From an uncultured Actinomycetes bacterium (GTDB lineage Bacteria; Actinomycetota; Actinomycetes; Nanopelagicales; Nanopelagicaceae), in NCBI GenBank assembly GCA_903873185.1, contig CAIQNN010000052.1:1-50861 (forward strand): DNA of 50,861 nt. The letters are read 5' to 3'. Position 1 is the stretch's first letter; every line of letters begins with the position of its first letter. Shown piece after piece: positions 6,186-15,854 of this stretch. Both the position numbers and the translations under genes were made by a program. Under the pieces are notes generated by a model, which was given only the letters and a program-made list of their open reading frames with translations, was not told the DNA's origin and did no database searches.

Positions 6186-7661
6186 TTACTTGGGGCTACC
6201 GCTTAAACCTGCTAATTGCTTCGATAATGAGCCGTCGACCATGGCATGGATCGCGGTTCCTTCGGGCAGGTAGCTCTCGGAAAGAATCTCGCCGCGCTCG
6301 TGAATTGCCGAAACTAAGTCGCCGCGGTTAAAGGGAATAACCAGATTGATCTCGATGCGCGGTCTTGGGAGCGAACTTTCAATCGCTTTGATTAGGGTAT
6401 CAATGCCAAAGCCGGTGCGCGCCGAGAAGGCGAAGGCGTTGGATTCTTCCCGAAGCAATTGCATGATCATTTCGGGTGAAGCGATGTCGGCTTTGTTGAT
6501 GGCGATAATTTCTAGAATGTCGCCGCCGCCAACATCGTTGATGACTTCGCGGACGGAGCGAATTTGTTGATGTGGGTCGGGGTGGGAACCATCGACGACG
6601 TGGATGATTAAATCGGCTTCGGCAACTTCTTCGAGGGTGGATTTAAAAGCTTCAACTAATTGGTGGGGCAGGTGGCGAACAAAACCCACGGTGTCACTGA
6701 GGGTGTAGATCCGGCCATCTTCGGTGGTGGTTTGGCGAACGGTGGGATCCAGGGTTGCGAATAATGCGTTCTCGACCAGAACACCAGCATTGGTGAGTTT
6801 GTTCATGAGCGAAGATTTTCCGGCGTTGGTGTAACCGGCAATGACGACGGATGGAATATTGTGGCGATGGCGGTCTTGGCGTTTGGTATCGCGGGAAACT
6901 TTCATCTCTTTGATGTCTTTGCGAAGTTTGGCCATCTTGTCGTTGATGCGGCGACGGTCGGTTTCGATTTTGGTTTCACCGGGGCCACGGCCACCGATGC
7001 CACCGGCTTGGCGCGATAGTGAATCTCCCCAACCACGAAGACGTGGAAGAAGGTAGGTCATCTGGGCCAGTTCTACTTGGGCTTTACCTTCGCGGCTCTT
7101 GGCGTGCTGGGCGAAGATATCCAAAATCAAAGCGGTGCGATCGATAACTTTTACTTTTACTTTTTGTTCCAGCGTTCGAAGTTGCGCGGGTGAAAGTTCG
7201 CCATCGCAGACGACGGTATCGGCGCCAGTGGCAACAACGACTTGGCGAAGTTCAACAACTTTTCCCGAACCGATAAAGGTGGCAGGGTCGGCTTTATCGC
7301 GACGTTGGATCAGCGCTTCCATAACTTCCGAGCCAGCGGTTTCGGCGAGCGCAGCTAACTCCGACATGGAGTTCTCGGCATCTTGGGCGGTGCCTTCGGT
7401 CCATACGCCAACGAGAACAACTTTCTCCAAACGAAGTTGGCGGTATTCCGAATCCGAGACATCCTGCATTTCGGTGGATAGGCCGGCAACGCGGCGAAGC
7501 GCTTGGCGATCCTGGAGGTCTGGTTGGTTGGCTTCGTAATCGTGAACGCTATTTTCGGCGGCATCGTATTCAGCAGCGACGCGGGCGGATTCGTTGATCA
7601 GGGCATCGATCTCGGCATCGGATTGGTTGCTGTTGCTTGGCACTTTGGGGGTTTTACTCAT
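6186..7661 (-). CDS. hflX: ribosome-associated GTPase HflX
   Basis: HflX splits stalled or stress-damaged 70S ribosomes. The 491-residue protein shows the glycine-rich N-terminal domain, the G-G-I-G-G-R-G-P-G-E-T-K-I-E-T-D signature near 221-235, then a G domain: G-Y-T-N-A-G-K-S-S at 276-284 (P-loop), D-T-V-G-F at 323-327 and N-K-A-D further on. The first 60 residues are an acidic extension, common in actinobacterial HflX. The ATG overlaps the last base of the dapF stop (TAATG), so the two are translated in coupling, last in a miaB-miaA-dapF-hflX run. Confidence 0.95.
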   Translation of the reverse strand: MSKTPKVPSNSNQSDAEIDALINESARVAAEYDAAENSVHDYEANQPDLQDRQALRRVAGLSTEMQDVSDSEYRQLRLEKVVLVGVWTEGTAQDAENSMSELAALAETAGSEVMEALIQRRDKADPATFIGSGKVVELRQVVVATGADTVVCDGELSPAQLRTLEQKVKVKVIDRTALILDIFAQHAKSREGKAQVELAQMTYLLPRLRGWGDSLSRQAGGIGGRGPGETKIETDRRRINDKMAKLRKDIKEMKVSRDTKRQDRHRHNIPSVVIAGYTNAGKSSLMNKLTNAGVLVENALFATLDPTVRQTTTEDGRIYTLSDTVGFVRHLPHQLVEAFKSTLEEVAEADLIIHVVDGSHPDPHQQIRSVREVINDVGGGDILEIIAINKADIASPEMIMQLLREESNAFAFSARTGFGIDTLIKAIESSLPRPRIEINLVIPFNRGDLVSAIHERGEILSESYLPEGTAIHAMVDGSLSKQLAGLSGSPK

Positions 7662-8452
7662 TACAGGTATAGATCCAATTCATAATCTTTAATTAATACT
7701 GCGGGGCCGGTAAGAATGGCATTGCTGTGGGCGTCGATTTCAACTTTGAGTTGGCCGCCGGGTGGATTGATAATCCAGGTAGCGGGTAGTTGCTTCTTCA
7801 TTTTGAGGGTGGCTGCGAGCGCCACGGCGCAGGTGCCGGTACCGCAGGATCTGGTTTCACCGCTGCCGCGTTCATGGACGCGCATCTTGAGTTCGCCGTT
7901 TTCCAGGAATTGAACGAACTCGACATTTACGCCATCTGGATATTCATCAGCTGGTTCTACCTGAGGTGCGATAGTTAGATCGCCGGCATCTTGAACATCT
8001 TCAACGAAGACCACGGCATGCGGGTTACCGATCTCGATGTTGTAACCGGTCCAAGTGTGGCCGTTGGCGGTGGCGGTGACCTCGCCAAATACCTCTTGGA
8101 TCTGGCCCATGTTTACGGTGATCTCGCCCTCATCTGGAACTTGAAGAAACTTCATTCCGGCGCGAGTGTTGATGCGAAAGATCCCAACAGGCTGGTGGCC
8201 GTTAGCAACCAGGTAGCGCGCCATCACGCGAATGCCGTTGCCGCACATTTCGGCGACCGAACCATCGCTGTTGCGGTAATCCATAAACCACTGGTTATTT
8301 TCTTTGGTGATCCGGATGATGCCATCGGCCCCAATCCCAGTGGCGCGATTGCAGATTCGTTTGATCTGGTCGGCGGTGATGGTGATCTGATCCGTTGGAT
8401 CGTAAATCAGCACGAAGTCGTTCTCGGTGCCGTGGCCGTAGGTTCCAATCAT
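7661..8452 (-). CDS. dapF: diaminopimelate epimerase
   Basis: DapF converts LL- to meso-diaminopimelate for lysine and peptidoglycan. Starting at the ATG at 8452 the protein has 263 residues, normal for the family. It begins with G-H-G-T-E-N-D-F and carries both catalytic cysteine motifs: M-C70-G-N-G and S-C-G-T-G-T near residue 217. The frame is open upstream, but the chosen ATG overlaps the miaA stop as ATGA, a coupling arrangement, and fits the family start. The stop overlaps the hflX start. dapA and dapB lie elsewhere in the window. Confidence 0.95.
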   Translation of the reverse strand: MIGTYGHGTENDFVLIYDPTDQITITADQIKRICNRATGIGADGIIRITKENNQWFMDYRNSDGSVAEMCGNGIRVMARYLVANGHQPVGIFRINTRAGMKFLQVPDEGEITVNMGQIQEVFGEVTATANGHTWTGYNIEIGNPHAVVFVEDVQDAGDLTIAPQVEPADEYPDGVNVEFVQFLENGELKMRVHERGSGETRSCGTGTCAVALAATLKMKKQLPATWIINPPGGQLKVEIDAHSNAILTGPAVLIKDYELDLYL

Positions 8453-9360
8453 GCTTTGAGAATAGCCTGTAAGAGGCGGTCCAGGTGTTGCGAAGTGGTA
8501 CCCGGTGCGAACCATGTGATGCGATCGTCGCGGGAGAACCATGTCTCCTGGCGGCGGGCATATTGGCGGGTGGCGCGCTTGGTATCTTCTTTCGCTTCCG
8601 ATTCACTCATCAAGCCATGCTGCATGCGGATGATCTGGGCATAGCCCAGGGCGGCTTGAGCGGTCTTGCCTTCCAGCAATCCTTGGTTGATTAGAGCTTC
8701 AGTTTCCTCGACGATGCCGAGCTCCCACATGCGATCAACGCGCTGGTCGATTCGGGGGTCCAAGTTTTCGCGGTCAAGCGCCAAACCAAATTGCTGGGCT
8801 TGGGGGTACTTGGTGGAATCTACTCGGGGCAGATTGGCGGTGAATGGCTTGCCGGTAATTTCGATAACTTCCAGCGCGCGAACGACCCGGCGCACATTCT
8901 CTTTGGGAATGGCCAGCGCTGCGGCGGGATCGAATGTTGCCAGGCGTTGGTGCAAAGCGGCGGCGCCGATTTGTTCGGCTTCGGCGGTGAGGCGGTCACG
9001 GATAACGGGATCGGTGTCTGGGAAGTTGAGATCATCCAAAATTGCTTTGATGTAAAAACCGGTGCCACCAACAACAATGGTGTTGATATTTTGCTCGAGC
9101 AATTGATCAATAAAGTTGCGGGCATGCTCTTGGTACCAGGCCACAGTGACATCGGTTTTAACATCGACCATGTCGAGCATGTGGTGTGGAATTCCTTGGC
9201 GCTCTTCCAGTGAAAGTTTGGCGGTGCCAATATCCATACCTTTGTATAACTGCATCGAATCGGCGTTAATGATGTGAGCGTCTAGCTCTTTGGCCAGGGC
9301 AACGGCCAGGTCGCTCTTGCCGGTGGCGGTCGCTCCCCCAATAACTATTAGCTGTGCCAA
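8449..9360 (-). CDS. miaA: tRNA dimethylallyltransferase
   Basis: MiaA adds the dimethylallyl group to A37 of tRNAs reading UNN codons. The P-loop G-A-T-A-T-G-K-S is at residues 9-16, followed by N-A-D-S-M-Q-L-Y and, later, the V-G-G-T-G-F-Y block, all characteristic. Length is 303 residues, typical. The start is a TTG directly after the miaB stop (TAA, one base, TTG), so MiaA and MiaB, which act consecutively on the same nucleotide, are coupled. The stop overlaps the dapF start as ATGA. Confidence 0.95.
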   Translation of the reverse strand: MAQLIVIGGATATGKSDLAVALAKELDAHIINADSMQLYKGMDIGTAKLSLEERQGIPHHMLDMVDVKTDVTVAWYQEHARNFIDQLLEQNINTIVVGGTGFYIKAILDDLNFPDTDPVIRDRLTAEAEQIGAAALHQRLATFDPAAALAIPKENVRRVVRALEVIEITGKPFTANLPRVDSTKYPQAQQFGLALDRENLDPRIDQRVDRMWELGIVEETEALINQGLLEGKTAQAALGYAQIIRMQHGLMSESEAKEDTKRATRQYARRQETWFSRDDRITWFAPGTTSQHLDRLLQAILKA

Positions 9361-9361
9361 A

Positions 9362-10825
9362 TTACTTAGCCATATTTTCTTTTAGCTTTTGTAGCGTTGG
9401 CATACCGACCATGATCGGTTGCGGCCCGGCCTCTTTGGTCCGCGCTTCTTGGGCGTTGCCGCCGGCGGTCTGGCGAATTGAGATTGGAAGCTCTTCGGCT
9501 AAAACAAAGTTGGGTGATGCGGCAGTGACTTTAGAAATTACGGCATCGCCAGGGCGGGGGGCGTTGTTGGGATCGATGGCAAAGTGAATTAGGCGGAAGT
9601 CTTTGGTCCGGCCAGACATTCGAGCGCGCTCGGAATCATGGCGGCCTTCGTGGTCAACGACCAGGATCTCTTGTTGGGTGCCAATGACTTGTTGATTAAC
9701 TTCGTGCGACATCTTCTGTTGCAAGATATGCAGTGCGTCATAGCGCGCCTTCATAACATCATCGGGAATCTGATCCGGCATGGTGGCGGCAGGAGTTCCG
9801 GGGCGGCGCGAATATTGGAAGGTGTAGGCGGCCAAGAACTTGGCTTCGGTTACCACATCCATGGTTTCTTGGAAATCTTTATCAGTTTCACCGGGAAAGC
9901 CAACGATGATGTCGGTGGTGATAGTGGAATCTGGCATTGCGGCGCGGACCTTTTCGATGATGCCCATATAGCGATCACGGCGATAAGACCGGCGCATTGC
10001 TTGCAATACAGTGTCCGAACCGGATTGCAACGGCATGTGAAGGTGTGGCATTACATTTTCGGTTTCGGCCATGGCAGCGATTACATCGTCAGTGAAATCG
10101 CGAGGGTGTGGTGACATGAAGCGGACGCGTTCCAAACCAGCAACTTTGCCGCATTCGCGCAAGAGTTTGGCGAAGGCTTGGCGATCGCCGAAATCCACGC
10201 CGTAGGCATTTACATTTTGACCAAGCAAAGTAATTTCAACAACGCCCTGATCAACCAGCGTTTTAACTTCAGTCATGATGTCGGCAGCGGGGCGATCTTT
10301 TTCAATGCCCCGAAGCGCGGGCACAATGCAGAAGGTGCAGGTGTTGTTGCAACCAACTGAGACTGAAACCCAAGCGCTGAAAGCGGAATGGCGGCGGGCG
10401 GGCAAAGTGGAAGGGAAATGTTCGAGCGTCTCTTTGATTTCAACTTGGGAGGCTTCCTCGATCCGGGCTCGTTCTAGCAGCGCCGGTAAGGAACCAATGT
10501 TGTGGGTACCAAAGACGACATCAACATAAGGGGCGCGCTTAACGATGGAATCTTGATCCTTTTGCGCCATGCAGCCACCAACGGCGATTTGAAAGTTAGG
10601 GTCGGCCTTTTTGCGGGGGGCTAAAAATGAGAGATTGCCGTACAACTTGTTATCGGCATTTTCGCGAACGGCACAGGTATTAAAGACCACCAGGTCGGGG
10701 TCGCTGCCTTCGAGCGCTGCTTCATAGCCGGCGGCCAAAAGGAGTCCGGCAATGCGCTCGGTGTCATGGACATTCATCTGACAGCCGTAAGTCTCGACGA
10801 CAAAGGTTCTGGGAGATTGCGGCAC
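9362..10825 (-). CDS. miaB: tRNA-2-methylthio-N6-dimethylallyladenosine synthase
   Basis: MiaB is the radical-SAM methylthiotransferase acting after MiaA on tRNA A37. The three cluster cysteines of the N-terminal MTTase domain are C15, C51 and C85. The radical-SAM C-x3-C-x2-C is C159, C163 and C166. A C-terminal TRAM-like domain follows, then a tail of about 35 polar residues. Length is 487. The start is GTG with no Shine-Dalgarno. It is 38 bases after recX and first of the miaB-miaA-dapF-hflX run. Confidence 0.95.
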   Translation of the reverse strand: MPQSPRTFVVETYGCQMNVHDTERIAGLLLAAGYEAALEGSDPDLVVFNTCAVRENADNKLYGNLSFLAPRKKADPNFQIAVGGCMAQKDQDSIVKRAPYVDVVFGTHNIGSLPALLERARIEEASQVEIKETLEHFPSTLPARRHSAFSAWVSVSVGCNNTCTFCIVPALRGIEKDRPAADIMTEVKTLVDQGVVEITLLGQNVNAYGVDFGDRQAFAKLLRECGKVAGLERVRFMSPHPRDFTDDVIAAMAETENVMPHLHMPLQSGSDTVLQAMRRSYRRDRYMGIIEKVRAAMPDSTITTDIIVGFPGETDKDFQETMDVVTEAKFLAAYTFQYSRRPGTPAATMPDQIPDDVMKARYDALHILQQKMSHEVNQQVIGTQQEILVVDHEGRHDSERARMSGRTKDFRLIHFAIDPNNAPRPGDAVISKVTAASPNFVLAEELPISIRQTAGGNAQEARTKEAGPQPIMVGMPTLQKLKENMAK

Positions 10826-10863
10826 GGGCTTAATGGTAGTGGTGAGCCTTAAACCCTGCTAAA

Positions 10864-11364
10864 TCAAGGTAATAGTTCGCGCAGAATCCGATTGGTGAGG
10901 CTGTGATCAAAGCCCTTGCGGGCTAAAACAGAGTGAACGCGGCGATAGATAACTTCAGAATCTAGGTGCGAGCAGGAGCGATACTTTCGCTGCGCCAAAT
11001 CAAAGGCCATCTGATATTCCACATCAAGATCGATCTCGGAGATCACATCTTCGATGATGTCAGCAGCCACACCCTTGGTGCGAAGTTCTTGGGCGATGGT
11101 TCGCTTGGATAATTTCTTCTGGCGTTGACGGGATTCACTCCAGGCCCGGGCAAATTCTAAATCGTTTAATAACCCTTGTAGTTCAAGGTTATCAAGCACG
11201 GCAGCAGAGGTTGCTTCATCAAAGCCGCGCTTTATTAAATGGTCATGGAGCTCAGACCGACTACGAGCGCGCGGAGCAAGTGCGTTTAAAGCAATGCTCT
11301 GCGCGTCCGCGTAGGAGTTGGGCTCTTGTTCTACCTTAGAAATCAACTTCGGCAGTTGCTTCAT
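10864..11364 (-). CDS. recX: RecX regulatory protein
   Basis: RecX binds and limits RecA filaments. The 166-residue product shows the repeated three-helix pattern: [15 protein letters not shown] near 25-40, [12 protein letters not shown] near 70 and [15 protein letters not shown] after it. The ATG at 11364 starts a family-length protein and overlaps the end of recA by 29 bases; the frame runs further upstream inside recA but that part is out-of-frame RecA sequence. No strong ribosome site is seen, so translation probably depends on recA read-through. Confidence 0.9.
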   Translation of the reverse strand: MKQLPKLISKVEQEPNSYADAQSIALNALAPRARSRSELHDHLIKRGFDEATSAAVLDNLELQGLLNDLEFARAWSESRQRQKKLSKRTIAQELRTKGVAADIIEDVISEIDLDVEYQMAFDLAQRKYRSCSHLDSEVIYRRVHSVLARKGFDHSLTNRILRELLP

Positions 11365-12406
11365 CGACAGCAGCAGCAAGTGCTGGATCAATAGTGGTTG
11401 GAACATAGAAGGCGCGAATCTTGGCTTCGATATCGTTAGCAAGATCAGGGTTATCAAGCAAGAAGGCGCGAGCATTCTCTTTACCTTGACCAAGTTGATC
11501 GGCCTCGTAGGTGTACCAAGCACCAGACTTTTTTACGACGCCAACTTCAACGCCCAGGTCAATTAGGGAACCTTCGCGTGAAATTCCAACGCCGTAGATG
11601 ATGTCGAATTCAGCTTGCTTGAATGGTGGCGCCATCTTGTTCTTGACGACCTTTACGCGGGTACGGTTACCAACGGCTTCAGTGCCATCCTTGAGGGTCT
11701 CAATGCGGCGAACATCAAGTCGGATAGAGGCGTAGAACTTCAGCGCCTTACCGCCAGTGGTGGTCTCGGGAGTACCGAAGAAGACACCGATCTTGTCGCG
11801 CAGCTGATTGATAAAGATTGCAGTGGTATTGGATGAGTGCAGCGCTCCGGTGATCTTTCGTAGTGCTTGAGACATCAGACGGGCTTGTAGACCCATATGC
11901 GAGTCACCCATTTCGCCTTCGATTTCAGCGCGAGGTACAAGCGCTGCGACGGAGTCGACGACGACGATATCTAAAGCGCCGGAGCGAATCAACATATCCA
12001 TAATTTCAAGTGCTTGTTCACCAGTATCAGGTTGGGAGACAAGGAGAGCATCAATATCTACGCCAAGTTTGCGGGCATACTCTGGATCCAGTGCATGCTC
12101 AGCATCGATGAAGGCGGCGATGCCACCGTTCTTCTGCGCGTTAGCAATTGCATGAAGTGCAACGGTTGTCTTACCCGAAGACTCTGGACCATAAATTTCA
12201 ACGATGCGACCTCGTGGCAAGCCGCCGATACCGAGGGCAATATCAAGTGCGATGGAACCGGTTGGAATAACTTCTACAACCTGTGGGCCACGGTCACCCA
12301 TCTTCATAACCGAACCTTTACCGAACTGACGCTCGATCTGGGCAAGGGCGGTATCTAGGGCTTTGGTGCGATCTGCTGTTTTTCGATCTTCTTTATCGAT
12401 AGCCAT
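11336..12406 (-). CDS. recA: recombinase RecA
   Basis: RecA drives strand exchange and LexA self-cleavage. The Walker A motif G-P-E-S-S-G-K-T-T is at 73-81, with the family blocks [10 protein letters not shown] and [12 protein letters not shown]. Length is 356 and no intein is present. The ATG has AGAAAGG upstream. A LexA-type box lies about 150 bases upstream. recX overlaps the 3' end. Confidence 0.98.
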   Translation of the reverse strand: MAIDKEDRKTADRTKALDTALAQIERQFGKGSVMKMGDRGPQVVEVIPTGSIALDIALGIGGLPRGRIVEIYGPESSGKTTVALHAIANAQKNGGIAAFIDAEHALDPEYARKLGVDIDALLVSQPDTGEQALEIMDMLIRSGALDIVVVDSVAALVPRAEIEGEMGDSHMGLQARLMSQALRKITGALHSSNTTAIFINQLRDKIGVFFGTPETTTGGKALKFYASIRLDVRRIETLKDGTEAVGNRTRVKVVKNKMAPPFKQAEFDIIYGVGISREGSLIDLGVEVGVVKKSGAWYTYEADQLGQGKENARAFLLDNPDLANDIEAKIRAFYVPTTIDPALAAAVDEATAEVDF

Positions 12407-12552
12407 GAGAACCTTTCTAAGTTCTTACCTCGCTGCTTGGGTTACCAAGCTCGAGTCGTTGTCGGTCCAGAAGGTACGGAAGGCCACTGACGGCACGATG
12501 CGTTCTCGTGCGGAGATGTGGAACCGCTCTGGTTGGGTATGAGAAGAGTATC

Positions 12553-12566
12553 CGAACACCTGTTCG
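12553..12566. promoter_or_regulatory. LexA (SOS) box upstream of recA
   Basis: CGAACACCTGTTCG contains GAAC-N4-GTTC, the gram-positive/actinobacterial LexA operator. It stands 147 bases before the recA start and 75 bases before glpX on the other strand, so it most likely controls recA from an upstream promoter. A GATACT just downstream on the minus strand could serve as a -10. Confidence 0.8.
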
Positions 12567-12640
12567 AAAGCACCTTTTAACCGATTCCGACACGCTCAAT
12601 CTCCCCGCCTGCCCCTTGGCTGGGTGGGTAAGTTGGCTCC

Positions 12641-13594
12641 ATGACAAAGCCGTCACGAAATCTTGCCCTTGAACTAGTTCGAGTCACCGAGACCGCTGCA
12701 ATCGCCGCCGCCAGATGGACTGGGCGCGGGGATAAAGAGGGAGCCGATCAGGCCGCGGTCGATGCCATGCGGACCATGATTGGCACCGTCTCAATGGCTG
12801 GTGTCGTAGTTATCGGCGAAGGCGAAAAAGATAACGCCCCCATGCTCTACAACGGCGAAGCGGTGGGCGATGGCAGCTCCCCCGCCTGCGATGTGGCGGT
12901 CGATCCAATTGATGGCACCACGTTGGCTGCCAAAGGAATGAATAACGCCATCAGCGTAATTGCGCTGGCAGCGCGCGGGGCAATGTTCGATCCATCGGCC
13001 TTGTTTTACATGGAGAAATTAGTGGTCGGACCCGAAGCTGCACACGTGGTTGATATCGAAGCGCCGGTGCGCGATAACTTACAGAAAATTGCAAAAGCAA
13101 AACATATGGATATCTCCGAGCTAACGGTGGTGGTCTTAGATCGGCCGCGCCATGAAAAGTTGATTCGCGAAATCCGCGAAGCCGGATCGCGCATCAAATT
13201 TATTTCCGATGGTGATGTAGCTGGTGCCGTTGCGGCAGCTCGCCCAGATACCGGGGTGGATGTGCTGATGGGAATTGGCGGCACGCCAGAAGGAATTATT
13301 GCCGCGTGCGCCATGAAATGTTTGGGCGGGATGATTCAGGGGCGGTTATATCCGCGCGATGAAGCCGAGAGGATTCGGGCAATTGAATCGGGCTTGGATT
13401 TGAGCCAAGTGTTAACTACTAATGATCTTGTATCGGGCGAGGACGTTTTCTTTGCCGCCACGGGAATTACCGATGGCGAACTCTTGCGGGGCGTGCGGTT
13501 TCACGAAAATATTATTCAGTCCCACTCTATTGTCATGCGGGCCAGATCTAAGACAATAAGACTTATAGAGACGGAGCATCCCGTAGAAAGATAG
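12641..13594 (+). CDS. glpX: class II fructose-1,6-bisphosphatase
   Basis: GlpX hydrolyses fructose-1,6-bisphosphate in gluconeogenesis and needs divalent metal. The family motifs G-E-G-E-K-D (59-64) and D-P-I-D-G-T-T (88-94) carry the metal ligands, and G-I-G-G-T-P-E-G appears near 220. Length is 317, as expected. It is divergent from recA with 234 bases between the starts. No Shine-Dalgarno precedes the ATG, and TAAGTT about eight bases upstream could be a -10, so the mRNA may be leaderless. The next gene follows after three bases. Confidence 0.95.
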   Translation: MTKPSRNLALELVRVTETAAIAAARWTGRGDKEGADQAAVDAMRTMIGTVSMAGVVVIGEGEKDNAPMLYNGEAVGDGSSPACDVAVDPIDGTTLAAKGMNNAISVIALAARGAMFDPSALFYMEKLVVGPEAAHVVDIEAPVRDNLQKIAKAKHMDISELTVVVLDRPRHEKLIREIREAGSRIKFISDGDVAGAVAAARPDTGVDVLMGIGGTPEGIIAACAMKCLGGMIQGRLYPRDEAERIRAIESGLDLSQVLTTNDLVSGEDVFFAATGITDGELLRGVRFHENIIQSHSIVMRARSKTIRLIETEHPVER

Positions 13595-13597
13595 TGA

Positions 13598-14857
13598 TTG
13601 GAGGCACCAATCTCCCAGCAAGGCATAGCGTCGCAGGTTGCAACTCTCTTCTCTGAAGATTTACCAATTCAGATCACGGCATATGATGGCAGCACTTCTG
13701 GAAATTCAAGTGCGCAAGATAAGTTAGAGATCCGAACGCCGCGGGCGCTAAATTATTTATTAACAAAGCCGGGCGATTTGGGTTTGGCGCGTGCCTATAT
13801 CACCAGCAACTTAGAGATCGAGGGCGACTTCTATCGAACGCTAATGCATATGCGCGAACATATTAAGCGCCCATTTCAACTGCAGAGTTTGGCTCGCATT
13901 GCCTTAGCCGCGGGTTCGACAGCCTTTATTAGGCCGACTATTCCAGTTGAAGAGGCACCACCCAGATGGCGACGAGGTGTGCGCCATTCCTTGATGCGCG
14001 ATCGTTCGGCAATTCATCATCACTACGATGTATCCAATAAGTTTTATGAAGCGATATTGGGACCGACGATGGTTTATTCGTGTGCGCTCTTTAATGAGCC
14101 CAGTGGCTCGTTGGATGCAGCTCAAATCGCAAAGGTAGATTTGATCGCTCGCAAGTTAGATTTACAACCCGGGATGAAATTATTAGATATCGGTTGTGGT
14201 TGGGGAACGCTGCTAATACATGCCGCAAAGGAGTATGGCGTGCAGGCGGTGGGCGTGACCTTAAGTACCGAGCAACAGCGCTTGGCGCTGGAGCGCGTAG
14301 CTGCCGCCGGGTTATCGGGGAAAGTAGAAGTTCGGCTCCAGGATTACCGCGAAGTAAGTGGCGAAACTTTCGATGCCATCTCATCGGTTGGCATGAGCGA
14401 GCATGTTGGCGATAAGCAGCTGCCTGGATATTTCGAGCACTTATACGGCTTACTAAATGACAATGGCCGCCTGTTGAATCATTGCATCACCAGACCAAAG
14501 GGCGGGCTACAACCAAAGACTGGCGCCTTCATCGATCGCTATATCTTCCCTGATGGTGAGCTGTCTGGGCCGGATCGAGTTGTGGAAGCCATGACTGGCG
14601 CAGGCTTTGAACTGCGACATAGTGAAAATCTGCGCGAGCATTACGCGCTGACGCTAACCAAGTGGTGTGAAAACTTAACTTCTAATTGGGATGAGGCGGT
14701 TAGCGAAGTGGGGCTGACACGAGCTCGGCTGTGGAATTTGTACATGACCATGAGTCGAATTGGTTTTGAAAGCAACGATATTCAGATCCATCAGTTCTTG
14801 GGCGATCCAACTTCAAAGAATGGGATTTCGGAATTTCCACTGCGACCGAACTGGTAA
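13598..14857 (+). CDS. cfa: cyclopropane-fatty-acyl-phospholipid synthase family methyltransferase
   Basis: The C-terminal two thirds is the SAM methyltransferase domain: H-Y-D-V-S-N-K-F-Y near 145, the SAM loop L-D-I-G-C-G-W-G near 200 and the V-G-M-S-E-H-V-G block near 270. The N-terminal third resembles the lipid-binding part of CFA synthases. It would add a methylene or methyl group to unsaturated acyl chains of phospholipids. The TTG at 13598 directly follows glpX. A GGAGG at 13600-13604 points instead to an in-frame ATC at 13610, so the exact start is unsure. The pairing with glpX, between recA and the DUF3046/clgR block, is unusual. Confidence 0.9.
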   Translation: MEAPISQQGIASQVATLFSEDLPIQITAYDGSTSGNSSAQDKLEIRTPRALNYLLTKPGDLGLARAYITSNLEIEGDFYRTLMHMREHIKRPFQLQSLARIALAAGSTAFIRPTIPVEEAPPRWRRGVRHSLMRDRSAIHHHYDVSNKFYEAILGPTMVYSCALFNEPSGSLDAAQIAKVDLIARKLDLQPGMKLLDIGCGWGTLLIHAAKEYGVQAVGVTLSTEQQRLALERVAAAGLSGKVEVRLQDYREVSGETFDAISSVGMSEHVGDKQLPGYFEHLYGLLNDNGRLLNHCITRPKGGLQPKTGAFIDRYIFPDGELSGPDRVVEAMTGAGFELRHSENLREHYALTLTKWCENLTSNWDEAVSEVGLTRARLWNLYMTMSRIGFESNDIQIHQFLGDPTSKNGISEFPLRPNW

Positions 14858-14860
14858 GGC

Positions 14861-15052
14861 TTAGCGAAACTTCAGCGGCATCTCTGGGTTATGACGAATA
14901 ACGGCTTTCCAAATATCACCGGGTTCTTCACCAGCAGCTAGCGCTTCGTTAACAGTTCGGCCACCAAGTTCAGAATGCACCATGTCGCGGCTGTAGGTAT
15001 CGGGGTCAGCGAAATAGTCGCTGATGCGCGTGCGCAGGTCGGTAATCCGCAT
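14861..15052 (-). CDS. DUF3046 protein
   Basis: This 63-residue protein matches the actinobacterial DUF3046 pattern: R-I-T-D-L-R-T-R-I near the start, V-H-S-E-L-G-G-R-T-V-N-E-A-L in the middle, then A-G-E-E-P-G-D-I-W-K-A-V. The function is unknown. In many actinobacteria it lies beside recA/recX; here it is separated from recA by the divergent glpX-cfa pair. It ends three bases from the convergent cfa stop and is preceded by the TetR gene. Confidence 0.9.
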   Translation of the reverse strand: MRITDLRTRISDYFADPDTYSRDMVHSELGGRTVNEALAAGEEPGDIWKAVIRHNPEMPLKFR

Positions 15053-15055
15053 TCG

Positions 15056-15550
15056 TTAGTGCGAAATCGCCACGGCTAGTTGATTTGCCTGATGACGAGA
15101 GTCAACCTCTGAAAGTGGCGCCGCAATCTGACTGATCAACCAGTGCAAAATCAAACCAGAGTTACCGTCACCAAATAGCTTGCCTAATGAGTGGCGAATT
15201 TGATTCCAGATTTTGTGGTCGGTGACAGTTACCAATTTTGCAATATCGGTTGGGTCGGTCTGCGCCATTCGAGCCAGCGCTGAATCGGTAGAGATTTCAC
15301 GGGACATTACATACAAGGCATCGCCGGGGGTAGCAGCCTTTGCAGCCAGCGCGGCCAGACGTTCAACTTCAGATTCCACCAAGGTTAGAAACATCTCGTC
15401 TTTATCGCTGAAGTGGTTATAAACCGTGGCCCGAGAAACTTGAGCATGTTCGGCAATCTCTAACATATTTGATTCATAGCTTCCGACTTTGGCAATTACC
15501 TCTTTTGCGCCAGCCAGAATCGCGATTCGGGAGCGTTGATGAGTTGCCAT
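15056..15550 (-). CDS. TetR-family transcriptional regulator
   Basis: The N-terminal helix-turn-helix is clear: I-A-E-H-A-Q-V-S-R-A-T-V-Y-N-H-F-S-D-K-D-E-M around residues 30-55. A helical ligand/dimer domain follows. The ligand and target are unknown. The ATG at 15550 gives the usual short lead-in before the first helix and has TATACG 8-13 bases upstream. A GTG at 15583, two bases after the clgR stop, would add 11 residues and cannot be excluded. It sits between clgR and the DUF3046 gene on the same strand. Confidence 0.85.
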   Translation of the reverse strand: MATHQRSRIAILAGAKEVIAKVGSYESNMLEIAEHAQVSRATVYNHFSDKDEMFLTLVESEVERLAALAAKAATPGDALYVMSREISTDSALARMAQTDPTDIAKLVTVTDHKIWNQIRHSLGKLFGDGNSGLILHWLISQIAAPLSEVDSRHQANQLAVAISH

Positions 15551-15584
15551 TTGGCGAGCGTATATCGGAACTGGTGACGACACG

Positions 15585-15854
15585 TTATGCCGCGTCGTCC
15601 ACCACTGTCAGGACTGGGGTTTCTTGGCTCTTCACTTGAAGAAGGACATCAGAAAGGACCATTGAGAGTGATAAGTCCAAGGCGTTGCAGATTGAATTTA
15701 AAAGTTCAGAGGAGGCCTCTTTTTGGCCGCGTTCTACTTCAGAGAGATAACCCAATGAGACGCGAGCAGATTTTGCGACATCGCGCAGGGTCCGTCCTTG
15801 ATTCATGCGGGCAGTACGAAGCGTGCTGCCAAGATGAGAGCGGAGAAGAGTCAC
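15585..15854 (-). CDS. clgR: ClgR-type XRE-family regulator
   Basis: The 89-residue helix-turn-helix protein ([14 protein letters not shown] near 14-27, then [12 protein letters not shown]) closely resembles ClgR, the actinobacterial activator of clp protease and stress genes. The context cinA/pgsA/ftsK is also that of clgR. The protein ends in D-D-A-A; known ClgR proteins are Clp substrates through C-terminal alanines, so self-limiting turnover is plausible. The GTG start overlaps the cinA stop as GTGA, and a TATTCT six bases before it could allow a leaderless transcript. Confidence 0.85.
   Translation of the reverse strand: MTLLRSHLGSTLRTARMNQGRTLRDVAKSARVSLGYLSEVERGQKEASSELLNSICNALDLSLSMVLSDVLLQVKSQETPVLTVVDDAA

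Noticed and set aside
7099-7539. 146-codon plus-strand frame inside hflX
   Set aside because: Antisense to a well-supported GTPase gene, Ser/Thr/Arg-rich and without any recognisable motif.
7991-8644. 217-codon plus-strand frame over dapF and miaA
   Set aside because: Antisense to two conserved genes; its length follows from codon bias of the real strand.
12417-12656. 79-codon minus-strand frame in the recA leader
   Set aside because: It crosses the LexA box and the glpX start, is Arg/Ser-rich with no ribosome site, and resembles no family.
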